From Heliocidaris erythrogramma (taxonomy: Eukaryota; Echinodermata; Echinoidea; Camarodonta; Echinometridae): 64,000 nt of DNA. The notes under the pieces are model-generated. The model saw only the letters and a program-made list of their open reading frames with translations. It searched no databases and was not told the DNA's origin. The stretch covers positions 28,539,927-28,603,926 of the forward strand of contig CM046870.1 in assembly GCA_025617745.1 (NCBI GenBank), in the 5' to 3' direction. Within the stretch, counting starts at the first letter, position 1; every line of letters starts with the position of its first letter. Made by a program: the position numbers and the translations under genes. This document shows positions 44,531 through 56,991 of the stretch, piece after piece.

Positions 44531-45388
44531 TTATTACAGAATTATTTTATTTTTTCACTCCAATCATGGAAGACCTCTTTCTTTTAACCAGAGAAAAAAA
44601 AAGAGTTGCTGTGGCAATACTAAAGTTCATTTTCGCGGTCTTGTAGCCGGCATATGGGTGCTGGTCTTCGGCCAGATGCACAACTCAATGCCAGCTGTCC
44701 AATCAAGTGTCCCTCACCGAAACTTCTCACATACAATCCTGTAAAAAACCATCGCAGCGATATCATACACTCACATCGCAATATACATACGGAGCTATCG
44801 CATGTGTCTAATATACTGAATATTGATGACCGCAACGGTCCATCAGGCTGCCATCATACACTTTTGAGCTTGCCATCAACGTAATATCCCAGTCTATAAC
44901 TGAATATTTCTTGTAACACAGCTCAGTTTTAGGAACTATGTCGCCTTGCGGACAACCCTACTCTACTCATGAGTAATCACTGTAGCTTTAAAGAGAAATG
45001 GAATGTATGGTATTTAGATAAAAGGTATACGGGCCCAGCATATGCCTGAAATATGAAATCAAACATAAAATCCATAATAGACGCCGTTATGTTGAAATTG
45101 TATTTTGTTCTGGACTTTTAAGGCTTAGTAGCATCCGATTTCGCTACCGGAATGTAATACTGACACAACTGAAAAATATATATCTTTATGGTAAATACAT
45201 GGCAATATGGTTAAACATAATCCAGACTACGGGAAGGCAGGCTAGCGGGGGCTGGCGGGGAAAGACAGAACAAAGGGCAGGATGGTAATGGTCAGACCCG
45301 ACTATAGATATTCATTATGTCACAAAGTTTATGCAAAACATAATGTAGGTTTATTTTTACAAAGGCATATCAGGTTTGGTTCTTTGAC
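44531..45388. other. Intron, nothing recognised
   Basis: No coding or repeat partner seen. Confidence 0.35.
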
Positions 45389-46008
45389 AATTCGTTACTG
45401 ATTTCACGAAGTGACGGCTGAGCGCGCAAATAAAAGAAAGTTAATTTTGAATAAATCGCTTTCAAAGGTTTAAACCATAATCTCAACCTCTTTAATGTAT
45501 GAAGGGTGAATAAATTTTATATCCTGGGATAGATCATATTTCAATGTTTAGTTCTATTCGAATTATTTGGCTGCATATTTTTTTTATATATTGGGGGAAA
45601 ATGAGCTGTAAACATACCATCATTTCGTGAAAACACAAAATTCAAGGACGCGCCTATGATTTGTTTTCACGAAGCGACGGCTCTCAGCCGCGCATGTGTA
45701 AAACATATATGGGACTTGATGACCGCGCATTTAAGCGTCATTGAGCGTAAACACAAATTCAAATCAACGACGGAAACAAACGGGACCGCTGTAAGCCGTC
45801 ACTTCACGAAAACACAAAATCCTTTTACTAGGTATATATTTTCTTGTTGACGTTATCGCCATAGTTACATAATTAGACATTATTATGATCTGAAACTTTG
45901 TGAGGTTCAAGATGTTAGTGAATGATGTCCAAAAATGCAAAAAAATCAAATTTGAAAAAATATGCGATTTTCCTCACTCCCGTCACTTCGTGAAAACAGT
46001 AACGAATT
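45389..46008. mobile_element. Foldback element with a second inverted repeat inside
   Basis: Outer ends AATTCGTTACTG and CAGTAACGAATT, extended by TTTCACGAAGTGACGG and its inverse. An inner pair with the same motif (45656-45692: TTTTCACGAAGCGACGGCT; 45792-45822: AGCCGTCACTTCACGAAAAC) sits in the middle, so the outer end motif occurs four times in alternating direction. No coding capacity. Confidence 0.75.
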
Positions 46009-46868
46009 TTTATCTGAAACTGTGTTGACTTAGATAACTATAAACTGTGCACAAGTTAATACAAAAATGAGGTCAGTCTCTTGCACAGGCGTACCGGCAC
46101 AATTTGCGAGGGGAGGGGGCGGGGGCTGATGACTGTTGCCGGAATATCAACTTTCCAGTTTTCAAAATAAAGATAATTTACTATAGTAAAATAATGTTTT
46201 TCGCCATGAAAAAACATTAGATAAGATATGAAAATGAGACATTCGGGCACCTTGCTGCCTGAAAACGCGGCTATGCCTCGTGCGTTTAATAGTATAATAA
46301 TTTATACCTATCAATTATTCGTTTGATTTTCAGTAGTGTGCAAACAGTTATACATTAAATAATGATATAGAGGGAGGGAGAGAGAGAGAAAGAGAGATTT
46401 TAATAGAAAAATGAATAATCGCAGTCCTAGGACTTGACATGGATTACCTTAAAAAAGAATATCTTTCCAAAATGACAAAAGTATTTTAAAAGAATTTTAA
46501 AAGATGCGATATGATAATAAATGACAGAAATAACAAAAGAGCTAATTACTCAGAAATTAAGATATCTGGGGAAAAATCTTCATGATAGGCTACTTCAAGT
46601 TCATCATGACTCCCAATAAAAACTTAAATTTCGTGAAAGGAGCATCATCATGCGTTCTTTTATATCTACCACACACATCAATGACTTTTATTACCGTTTC
46701 AGAGGGGTTTTTTTCTTCAATGATCTTTATAAATGATTCCATGAAGTACAAATTATACAATTAACATAATTTTATTCTCTTTGAAAGTTTTAACAAAATG
46801 AACAAATAAAATACTTTATCATCACTTGCAAAATATTCTTTCTTTGGAATGTAAAATCAAAACTAACT

Positions 46869-48144
46869 AGAAATGTGCATTGCTGGGGCCGCGCAATGCT
46901 AAATGTATCCCCCGGCACTGGCAGCGATTTGAAGGAGGGACAAAGACCCTCCCCCATCCCCTCCCTCAAACAAAAGGATGGTGTAGAAATTAAATGTGTA
47001 GGTTTCACTAAGACACATCTTCATATAAAATTTGAAAGAAATGTGTTGAGAGATATACCAAGATACATCTCCATACAAAATTTGAAAGAAATCCATCAAG
47101 AAATGTGGCCTGCAGAGTGCACTCACGCCATGCCCTGAAGTATGACCTTTGACCCTATAAAAGACGGAACACTGGTGGCAGCATCACCAAAAACTATAGG
47201 TTTTTAGATTACACCAAGAGACACCTTCATGCAAAATTTGAACGAAATCCGTCAAGAAATGCAGAAGAGTGCAAGAAATGGAAAAATGACCTTTGACCCT
47301 ATAAAGGACGGAACAATGAGGGCAGCATCACCAAAAATGAAATATGTGTAGATTATACCAAGATACATCTCCATACAAAATTTGAATGAAATCCGTCAAG
47401 AAATGCAGAAGTAATAGTGCACAAAAGGGACAAATGAGGTTTGACCCTATAAAGGACGGAACAATGAGGGCAGCATCACCAAACAGTAAACATGTGTAGA
47501 TTATACCAAGATACATCTCCGTACAAAATTTGAACAAAATCCGTTGAGAAATGTGGCCTGCAGAGTGCACTCACGCCATGCCCTGAAGTATGACCTTTGA
47601 CCCTATAAAAGACGGAACACTGGTGACAGCATCACCAAACACCATAGGTTTTTAAATTACACCAAGAGACACCTTCATGCAAAATTTGAACGAAATCCGT
47701 TGAGAAATGTGACCGCCAGAGCGCACACAAGAGTACACACAAGACATCTATCAAAATATGACCTTTGACCCTATAAAAGACGGAACACTGGGGGCAGCAT
47801 CACCAAAATCTATAGGGTTCCAGATTTTACCAAGAGACACCTTCATACAAAATTTGAACAAAATCCGTTGAGAAATGTGACCGCTAGAGCGCACACAAAC
47901 TATCCCCAAATATATGGCCTTTTACCCTATAAAAGACGGAACACTGGGGGCAGCATCACCAGAAACTATAGGGGTCCAGATTTTACCAAGATACACGTCC
48001 ACAGGAAGTCTGAAAGAAATTCGTCGAGAAATGTGGCCGCTAGAGCGCACACAAGAATGCGGCGGCGGCGGCGGCGGCGAAACGCTGCTGAATCCAAAGT
48101 ATCCTCCGGCATACTGCCGGGGGATACAATAAATGTGCGTTTCT
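46869..48144. mobile_element. TIR element with internal tandem array
   Basis: Ends AGAAATGTGCATT and its near-inverse, with TGTATCCCCCGGCA (46904) and TGCCGGGGGATACA (48115-48128) as inner terminal repeats; the left end carries about 20 extra bases between them. The interior holds six copies of ACCTTTGACCCTATAAA-GACGGAACA at about 47150, 47295, 47443, 47598, 47768 and 47924 (spacing about 145-170 bp) and ends in a (GGC)n run at 48060-48079. Non-autonomous; no protein. Confidence 0.75.
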
Positions 48145-48777
48145 AATGTTGTAACTGAATTGAAATTATTCCATACATGATTATATAAGATTTAAACATA
48201 TTTATTACTGTACTTTCATTCACAAACTAAACAAAAGTGTATTTTATTAGATTCATGTCATTCAGTAATTCATTGGACAGGGAAGGCCCACTAAGAGGAA
48301 AGGATTGTAATATCTTTCATATTCCCCGATGCAATCGTACAGTGAGTCTTTGATCCTTTTACATGAAGACAAATTTATTTCTTTTGGAGAGGTATTTCAA
48401 TTTCAAATAAAAGTTATGTCATGTCTAAGTTAGTCACATGGTAACCTTAATACCATGTACTCGCAGTCTGTTTGCTGATTAGCCAATCTCTTCTCGTTTG
48501 CGGCGGCAAATAAAAATCAATTATTAGAAGCATCCAGACTGATCGGGAAAATAGGAGAGTAAAAATATATCTCATTTGTGACTATAAAAACATCTAAGAA
48601 TGAGTAGAACGCTTTGCCAACGATTCGGCTGTGTTTTTAATTTGATTTCCTGGCTGAATTGCAGCTCCTTTTACAGTGACTTTTATCCAAGCAAAATTTT
48701 TGATCTCCAAATATGTTGACTTTTGAGGTACACTGATGTTTATCCTTTCAAGTAGAAGTATATGCTATGTATTAATT
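48145..48777. other. Intron, nothing recognised
   Basis: No coding or repeat signal that I can support. Confidence 0.35.
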
Positions 48778-50421
48778 ACCCACGCCGATGAAATCGGCAG
48801 GGTTATGTAAAGGGCTCCGTATGTTTTTTTTTTGTTTTTTTTTTGTTTGTTTGTTTGTTTGTTTGTTTGTTTGTTTGTTTGTGTACAAGATAACAAGAGA
48901 ACGGGTGAACGGATTTGCACCAAATTTTCAGGGAATGTTCAGAAAGTGACATGAAGGAATCGATTAGATTTTGGTGATGACCCCAAACTTCGCCTGCAGA
49001 TGCAGAAATATTTTGGCCAATCAAAACACTCATTACTTCGTCTCACCAAAAGTCTATTTCAGGTTTATGAATTTTAGAAGACTTTTAGACCCATTATTTG
49101 CCATTTCACTTCAAATCCGTACGAGCCTGCAATGAATATTCAAAGCCAACGTATCCCAGCAACAAGGGATTTTTCGCGCGCTTGAACTACTACTGCGAAA
49201 GCGGCTATGTACGGTATACTAGTAATAGGCGACTCTATAACTTATAGCTAGCTAGCTATCGCGCGCGATACCTTTTTTTATCTACAAATTCATTTAGATT
49301 CAGGCTACCCTAGCCCTACGGCTTCTCCTCTATTTCTTATCTTCTGTGCATTTCTGTTTATTTTCCCTGGTTCTTTCCACTTTGTTGTGGAAGTTTTTGT
49401 GATTTATTTTATCCTGGTGGACGTGTAGTACGTGATTTTAATTGTTTTCGGTGAAAATCTGGTGAGTTTGTTCGACGTGAGTGAGTCTATCGCACTCGCG
49501 AGCGTTCGCGTGTGTTGATCTGAGTGAGTGGGCTGTGTAGCTAGCTGTACGTACATAACTATACACAGCGCTGTCGCGAAGTGACGGCGATCTGGTCGGG
49601 CTAGGGAGTACATAACCCCAGGGAGTACAGTGCCTGTGCCTGGCTGACTGTAGTAGGATTGAACTTTTTTCTTTGGGTTATAACGGTCCTGTCATTTGAG
49701 ATTTGAGTTAGTTTATAACTCATTTATGTCTGTTTGAGTGGATTTCGTAGTTGTAAAATATATACAAAAACTGTATTTTTTTTTAATTTGTGTGGATTTG
49801 CAAAATTTGGTGGCTGATCGAGGTTCGCCGAATACATGCACGCCAGTATCCACTTTGACTTTGTTGATGGGTGGTGACTGAGCTGAGTGAGTAAGCTCTG
49901 TGGCTCGCATGCATGTCATTTTGAAGTCGAGATCCAACTTATTTTGTCGTCATATTTATTTTATCCAAGCCCGATGAAAAAAAACAACCCCAATTGCAAT
50001 GTAATTTAAAGATAGAACATGAATACATTTACTAACACTTACATGACTGAACACTGAATACAAATTGCTAACATTTTTTCCTCACCACGCCACGCTCTCT
50101 GACATGTCTAATCAATTACTTTTAGGGGAGAGATGTTTCAATAATAAAATATCTTTTTCATCAGAATTTTTTCAAGGGTGGGGACACACAAAGCTATGAC
50201 CTGGATATGGCATAACTTATTGTGCGGGGGGGGTAGATGTGCCTCTTGTTATCCCCTTTGAATGGCTACTGCTTACAAAAATAATCGCAACAAAACAAAA
50301 CCTATATTGGGTTTACTTTTTTTTATACACGACAGGGGAACCAACCAGTAAAAATATCTGCAGTTTCAAGAATAATAGCTCCGCTAAGGCGTGGGTCTGC
50401 CGCCTTTGACGGCCTTTCGAA
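48778..50421 (+). mobile_element. Helentron-like non-autonomous element 1
   Basis: Starts after TT with ACCCACGCCGATGAAATCGG, followed by a (TTTG)n run. Ends with GGCGTGGGT, then the hairpin GCCG-CCTTTGA-CGGC (50399-50413) and CTTTCGAAG before TT. A terminal motif at the 5' end whose inverse is internal at the 3' side, followed by a hairpin, and TT flanks are hallmarks of Helitron2/Helentron-type elements and their short derivatives. Compared with element 2 it has an extra 1.1 kb (about 49060-50370) in which I recognise nothing. No Rep/helicase gene. Confidence 0.6.
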
Positions 50422-50482
50422 GTTAAGACACATAATTTGTTATTTTTTTTAACCCCTTTATTTTCTCTTTACATTTATAATT

Positions 50483-50950
50483 ACCCACGCCGATAAAATC
50501 GGCAGGGTTATGTAAAGGGCTCCGTATGTTTGTTTGTTTGTTTGTGTACAAGATAACTAGAGAACGGGTGAACGGATTTGCACCAAATTTTCAGGGAATG
50601 TTCGGATAGTGACAGGAAAGAATCGATTAGATTTTGGTGATGATCGGTTGACCCCTGCAAATTCTGTGTGACCTTGAAGTTTTGACCCCATAGTAAAGTA
50701 TAGGAACTTCAGTTCGGATAGCGACAGGAAAGAATCGATTAGATTTTGGTGATGATCGGTTGACGCCTCCAAATTCTGTGGAACTTCAGTTCGGATAGTG
50801 ACAGGAAAGAATCGATTAGATTTTGGTGATGATCGGTTGACGACTGCAAATTCTGTGTAACCTTGTAGTTTTGACCCCATAGTTAGTATATTGCAACTAC
50901 TCTGTAGCGCCGCTAAGGCGTGGGTCTGCCGCCTTTGACGGCCTTTCTAG
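50483..50950 (+). mobile_element. Helentron-like non-autonomous element 2
   Basis: Same 5' end (ACCCACGCCGATAAAATCGG), a short (TTTG)n, three diverged minisatellite units with AGGAAAGAATCGATTAGATT (50604, 50714, 50791), then GGCGTGGGT and the hairpin GCCG-CCTTTGA-CGGC (50928-50942) before CTTTCTAG|TT. Only about 60 bp separate it from element 1. Confidence 0.65.
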
Positions 50951-51483
50951 TTACAGAATGTCTTATTTTACGCCATGTTCACTATATAAACAAAATAATT
51001 ATCAGTTATATCATACCATAGGGACGTTGCGCTTCAAATATTCTTTGTTTATGCACTGTTCCTGCTATGCATATTTCAATGTAACTCACTGAATTTTGTA
51101 ATTTGTAAATGACTATGTTGTATGGTGAAAAAATAAAACAAACAAACAAACAAACAAGTGAGGGCGCGTTTCACAGATATTATTTTAAAAATCATTTGAT
51201 GTGCCTATAAACAGGCCTTGTATTTTTTAAATGATAAGTGATGTGATACGATCTCGATAATTTCATCTGACAACAAATTTATGCTTCCTATGAAATTATT
51301 TAGCCCGAAAAGATTATTGATTATATCATATTGGATGGCGGCCATTTTTTATTGTTGCATTTTACTCGACCACCTTTAAAAATTCGCGAGGGCTCTTCGA
51401 CTAATATTGATAAGTAGGCTAAATGGAGTGTTCATGCCAAATTTGGTGCTTTTATCCGCTCTGTCACAAAAACTTCCTTATTA

Positions 51484-52129
51484 AAAGGTCCACTGCAACC
51501 CAAATGCAAGTTGATTTCTGTTAAAGTGCAGGGATGCATACAACTCATATTTTGTTATTCAAACATCTAAATATGTCTCATAGATTTCTAAAAAAAATTA
51601 AAGCATTTTCTCAAAGATGCTAAGCTCCACCCTAAAATATGCTCCAGATCTCATTCCTGCATTGACATCATCTGTCCATGTTTAGTGAGCTATGGAGTGG
51701 TATGTAGCTTTGCCAGAGATGACCATCTGTTCTAATAGACCATACTATGCCTACATAGAAGTTGCTATGTCAGACATGCTGTAGGATCACCAGGAAAAGA
51801 ATGGTACTGAGGAGGTATTGTTCGAAAACATGCAATTCTATTGTGAGCATCATCATTCTGCTGAGCTGGGGGAAGTTACATTCCACTGTCTATTGTAGAA
51901 CGTTAGTGTAGCTGACTGATGATTGACAGATGATGTCATTGCAGGAATGAGATCTGGAGCTTTTTTTTAGGGTGGAGCTTAGGAGGTTGGAAAAAATATT
52001 TCAAAAAAATATTTAAAAATCTATGAAACATATTTAGATGTTTGAATAACAAAATATTAGTTGTATGCATCCCTGCACATCAACAGCAAAACATTGCATT
52101 TGGGTTGCATTTGGTTGCAGGGGGCCTTT
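51484..52129. mobile_element. Foldback element with about 200-bp arms (copy 2)
   Basis: Same family as 23141-23779, same orientation, with ends AAAGGTCCACTGCAACCCAA and TTGCAGGGGGCCTTT. Diverged by scattered substitutions and small indels. Confidence 0.8.
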
Positions 52130-52702
52130 ATAAAATGACCCCACTATCAGGGCCCGGCCGTAACAAAGCTAAACAATTGATCGTACGATTCATCAATAAG
52201 TTGTAACAAAAAAAAAGGATTAACTAATTTGGAATTGATTAAATGGAATAAAACTTGGACATACATGTGTAAACTGATTCCAAGAATGATAGATTTGGTC
52301 TTGGAGCAGATAGATTTGGTCTTGGAGCAGAAAGAGTAAAATCAACCTGACATTTCTTGCGTTTTGTTTTTAATCGTTTGTAATGTGCAGCCATATCACT
52401 TTCTTTTGGCAAGGTTTGATCCATAGGCTGACGGCCCGACATGGGAACTATGGGCCACGGAAGGGGAGCGACGCCGAACGCTACCGTTTATAAGCCAATA
52501 ACTTTTTGAGAATTAGTAACTTTAGTAACTTTAATATGTCAGACTGAGACCTCAATGGGGCGACTTTTTCCAGCCAGGTTCCCAGAATTTTTTTTTTTAA
52601 ATCTTGCCCCCAACTATTTGTATTTTTGTTCAATGTACACAGCTTCCAAACCTTCTAGCTCATGGTCTATAACTGCAAGATATTTAAAGGAGAATGGAAC
52701 TC

Positions 52703-53464
52703 AACATACATTAGCTGATAATCATGTGGAAAATTGTCAGCCTGTTCAAAATATCTTGAAAATACTCTGATTTGATTACTCAGTAAGGAGAACAGTCTCT
52801 CTAAAATTTGCAGATTTCTTGCTAGATATTATCCCATGGGGGCGGCCATTTTGAAAAAAAAACTGTGATGTCATTGTGGTACATGTCCATTTACCTGTAC
52901 ACAATGGATAAGATGTTGCATAATGAATAGCTATTGTACCACTAAAGCCACCCATGCAAAATGGCAGCCATCTTGGTACCCCCATTGTCTCGCACAGGTG
53001 ATATCTAAGAGCAGTTGTAGGTCTTTATCACTTCTTTGAAGAATTGAAAAACCTTTGTCAGACCAAGCAACTTACAAGTGCATGGCAAATCCTGCTTAAC
53101 AAAAGAAACAGCTGAACCAAGTATCTTGACACAAATAGGTTATATGACAGGATAAAAATATCTTCATTTTAATCTACATGACTTACAAAAATGGTTTATT
53201 ATGAGAAAATCCAGTGTTATGCATTCCACAGCTGATCATGTGTGTCATGGTAGCTTGTGTATAGGTCAGTGGGTATCTCACAAATGGAACTGCTCTGACA
53301 TTACTTTGTAAAGAAAATGGCAGCCCCCATGGGATAACGTCAAGCAAGGAAACTGCAACTTTTGGAGACACTGTTCTCTTTCTTAAATAATCAAATAGGA
53401 GTAATTTCAAGATATTTGTAATAGGCTGACAATTATCTACATGATTATAGGCTAATGTTTGTTG
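52703..53464. mobile_element. Foldback element with about 150-bp arms
   Basis: Left arm 52703-52855 and right arm about 53310-53464 are inverted copies: CATTAGC, AATCATGT, AATTGTCAGCCT, ATATCTTGAAA and ATCCCATGGGGGC occur in both in opposite directions. No protein. A TTTAAAGGAGAATGG block at 52685 resembles the end of the 13.2-kb MITE. Confidence 0.7.
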
Positions 53465-53710
53465 CCTTTTATTCCCCTTTATTAAAGATTTTAAGTCACA
53501 AAAATAAACACAGAACAGGATCGCAAAAAAAAAATCAGAGGAATCAAAGCGAGGGCAATTTCAACACCCTATTGCATAGCCTAAAAGAAAAATATTTGGA
53601 TTACATAATACGTCATTAAAATGTTAGCATATATCAACAGGAGATGGACAAAGCTATTGAAAACAACTTAGGTTGATTTTTTTTTGAATTGTGTTAGAGG
53701 TAGAACTAAC

Positions 53711-53899
53711 CTTCAACGGTAAGTTGAAATTCGCAGGACACACTCCCTAGAGTACACCTTACAGTATGTACGCCAACTGCGAATTTTCCGGGTGGAGGGT
53801 CACAGATGGCATCATCATTCATATCCCAAGTGACGTCGAAGGCGTTGTCCTTTTTGTTAGGTGGGGTGAAAGTGAAGTTAGCTGGGCAATTCGGGTTTT
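53711..53899 (-). CDS. Exon 1 (first visible): HYR-like domain
   Basis: A 189-bp exon of 63 codons, entered after a TTACAG acceptor and left at G|GTTAGT, phase 1 at both sides. The peptide begins NPNCPANFTF, has VTWDMNDDAIC in the middle and ends VRCTLGSVSCEFQLTV. Paired cysteines, a central Trp, and a C-x-F-x-L/I-T-V ending are the pattern of HYR (hyalin repeat) modules, here shorter than the usual roughly 80 residues. Symmetric phase-1 edges are typical of shuffled extracellular modules. It is the most 5' exon I can support; about 10 kb of intron separates it from the next HYR exon. Earlier exons are probably beyond the window. Confidence 0.75.
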
Positions 53900-54672
53900 C
53901 TGTAAGGTGAAATAGTATTGTCAAAATCTATTAAGTCGCTATGAATGTATGAATAGAGCGGAGGGTCAGGGTATCGGTCAGGTATCGGCCTGGATCCACA
54001 GCAGTGCAGTATCTCCTTTTAGAGACGTTTTTGCATTATCTTTTGATCCAGAATGAGCAGAAAGAGCAAACTTCACTGACAATTTTTAGTCCATTTTAAT
54101 GCAGTTCCCTGTGCGGTGACGGTTCTTGAATAAACAGGATTTCAATGTAGATAATAAAGTCGCAACTCACAACGCAGCTAAAATTCATAGGTAATATTTT
54201 CAAGTAAAAATTGGCCTTTTTTCCAAATTTAATAACGGTTGTCTTTCACATTGGTGCCAAATTGAGGACGACTCTTTTATTTAGACCTCCAGAACACTCT
54301 GCATTCTTTCAACAAACAAAAGAATAATAATCCTAATTGTAATAAAATAATAATAATAATAATGATACTACTGGAGTCATTTTGGCCTGCGCCCCTCATG
54401 AAAATAATCGTGATTTATGTCACCTCGGGGACCATATTTCCCACCAGACCATCTGACCGTATATATTTAAGTTTTTTATGGGTTCGTTAACATCTTATCA
54501 TTGATTATCTGGAAAATGACGCGTGACCACATCGGACTCGAATGATGAGTGTAGGTTGTGAGAGAACAAAATATCAAAACATATTGCTAAAGGGTGTAAA
54601 ATAAAAATTAGTGATAGTAAAATCCGCCACGGGAACAGTATTCAGCCACGGCAGGCAGAACCATATAGTCAA
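53900..54672. other. Upstream intron or flank, nothing recognised
   Basis: AT-rich, with (AAT)n at 54345-54365; no exon seen. Confidence 0.35.
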
Positions 54673-55262
54673 ATATTAATAATAATAATAATAATAATAC
54701 ATGTAATTTATATAGCGCCAAATCCACTCTGTGGAGTGCTCAAGGCGCATGTAGAAATTAATTAAGAATTAAACAGAAATGTTTTTACATGATTTTTTTT
54801 TAAAGAATCAGATGTTATGCACTTTTTGATGTCTTCAGGAAGGCTATTCCATAATTTAGGACACGCATAGGCAAATGATCTTTCCCCCCAGGATCTTGCG
54901 ACTTTAGGGATCACAAGAGAACTGGAAGTGGATGACCGCAAAGATCTTGCAGGGGTGTAATTTTGAATTAAAGAGGTATTGTATTGGGGAGCAGAACCGT
55001 GAACGCAGTGAAAAGTGAGCAACAAAATTTTGAAAATAATGTGATGTTTGACAGGGAGCCAGTGTATAGCGACTGCAAAACAGGGGAGATATGAGTATGC
55101 TTGGTGGACAGAGTAACAATGCGAGCCGCAGCATTTTGAAGCTTCTGGAGCTTGGGCAACAGATTTGGGGGTATATTGAACAGAAGGGCATTGCCAAAGT
55201 CGAGACGGGAGGAAATTAAGGAAATTAAGGCGTGAACTATCAAAGGCATATTCAGACCCATG
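54673..55262 (-). mobile_element. CR1/L2-like LINE, 3' end
   Basis: Minus-strand blocks, in order but in two frames: LISLISSRLDFGNALLFNIP, LLPKLQKLQNAAARIVTLST and KHTHISPVLQSLYTG, then LLTFHCVHGSAPQYNTSLIQ, NYTPARSLRSSTSSSLVIPK and AYACPKLWNSLPEDIKK. This is the conserved C-terminal region after the RT in CR1/L2/Rex1-like LINEs. It ends with GGCGCTATATAAATTACATG and a (TAT)n tail. 5' truncated, with at least one frameshift. Its tail resembles that of the SINEs at 0.5 and 2.8 kb. Confidence 0.88.
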
Positions 55263-55499
55263 TTAAGTAAAGATTATTTGTATCTTGAAGCTGAATATTT
55301 TAGATACATATGATTTAACTTTTAAGTTGCATAAATTTTGTAATTAAACTGTTTTGATTGAGTCTAAAAAAATTGTATAAAGCCTTCGTAGCATCTTATT
55401 CTTACTACTAAAATAAATATATGTATTTTGCTAACCTATCACCTGAAAGTTCCTGTGGGTACCGATCTATGGCCAGGCATTAGATTAGGACCAAAATTA

Positions 55500-55750
55500 A
55501 CGTGACTTCAAACAAAGGACAGTCATAAACAAATAAAGGACGTAGCGAAACAAACAAAGACTTCAAAATGGTGAAAGGTCCTTGCCAAAGGAACAAAGGA
55601 CATTTAGAAACAAAGGACGATTACAAACAAACAAAGGATGATTAAAAACAAAGGACGATTAAAAACAAAGGACAATTAGAAACAAAGGACGATTACAAAC
55701 AAAGGACGATTAGAAACAGAAAAAGGACGATCAGAAATAAACGGAACATA
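55500..55750. repeat. Minisatellite, AAACAAAGGACGATTA units
   Basis: About ten variants of a 19-20-bp unit (ACAAAGGACGATTAVAA) from about 55505; purine-rich on the plus strand. Confidence 0.8.
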
Positions 55751-56154
55751 AAACAGAGGGTGTCCTATATACTCGAAGCTAGAGTACCTTTATATAAAGA
55801 GTAGCGACATGGACGTCTGACTTTTCGTGAAACAAAATGGTGTTTGAATTCTTTATATTGAGAACACCCAGGTGCTCATCGGAATTGAATAGAAATGTTG
55901 CATAGCAGTGGAAACAAAATGGCGTTCAAATCATGAGTTGTCGCTACTCTCTTTATGTAGGTAGTCTACTCGAAGCTATTTCAGAGCGCGTTGACATCAT
56001 CGATCTCCACATTATTGACCTAGCTACGTTCATTTGGGTAGAGGATAGTTCCAACAACTCGCAGTTACTTTTCAATTTGAAGGTATATAGTCCAATCATG
56101 ATATTTTTAACGCCTCTCAAGTGTACCAGCTTCTCCCTGGTTACACGAAGCAGG
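55751..56154. other. Nothing recognised
   Basis: No coding or repeat signal that I can support. Confidence 0.35.
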
Positions 56155-56991
56155 CAGGGGCGGCGGAGCGTCTTTCAGTGGGGGGGGGGGGGGGGGCACC
56201 AGCAAAAAAGGAGCACCTACAGGGGAGACTTTTGTGGCAATGGTATTACCCGACAGTCCAATTGACATGATTATCGTGGTTCTGCATGGACACTGCTTCA
56301 GCTTCCCTAATTAGCAGTTGTGTGTGATGGTATAATTATCCATGTGCAAGCGAGCGTGGAAATTTTTAAAGACTTTTTTTTTAACGTTGAAGTCCTTGGT
56401 GTGTGCACTATTTACAGCTATATATTGAAAATGACAACAGCAAATCAATTTGGGGGATGTCGAATAATCTTTTAATTCCTACATTAACCCTGTCGTCTTT
56501 TTTAGGATTACATCGATATCAACATACTTTATGGGATATGCTTCTCAATGCTTGATTTCATGATGTATTATAAGACCTAGCGAGCTTGCATGTCGAGCGA
56601 GTTTGCCGGAAATTTTCAGAAAAGTTTGCCCTTACTTGGTGTAAATTATGGGTACATTTCAGCGAGCGAAATAAGAAATCCTTCAATTGGTGGGGGGGGG
56701 GGGGGGGGGGTAGGCATTACCCCCTTCTTGCCTCCAGCTCCACTGCCTTACATTGTAGCCACACCAATTCTTTGAAGCTATAGATATGGCTCTTTTTGTA
56801 AGAAACAGTGGGAAATATAAGTAAAATGGGGCACTTATCAGGAGGGGAACGGGCACGTATTAGAAAAGAAAAGGGCACTTTTAGTAGTAAAAGGGCATTT
56901 ATCAGGGTAATTGAGAGGCCTTAAAAAAATCATGAAGGGCACTATATACCTTCATTGCCCCCACTCCCCCACCCCCCATCCGACGCCCCTG
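56155..56991. mobile_element. TIR element, CAGGGGCG type
   Basis: Begins CAGGGGCGGCGGAGCG and ends CGACGCCCCTG, with a G run of about 18 near the left end and a second of about 19 at 56692. Likely related to 11204-11877. No transposase. Confidence 0.5.

Larger units (their letters stand above)
580..53899 (-). other. Partial HYR / F5-8C multi-exon gene (span of visible exons)
   Basis: Twelve exons on the minus strand have AG acceptors, GT donors and compatible phases. Order: three HYR-like exons, a split F5/8C domain, one short acidic exon, then six acidic exons of two alternating types. HYR domains are immunoglobulin-like adhesion modules and F5/8C domains bind lipid, glycan or protein surfaces, so a secreted or cell-surface role in adhesion or recognition is inferred. 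Both ends lie outside the window, or in exons I could not recognise; no membrane segment was found, so the cell location stays open. The introns carry nearly all the mobile DNA described below. I do not recognise a named orthologue. Confidence 0.7.
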
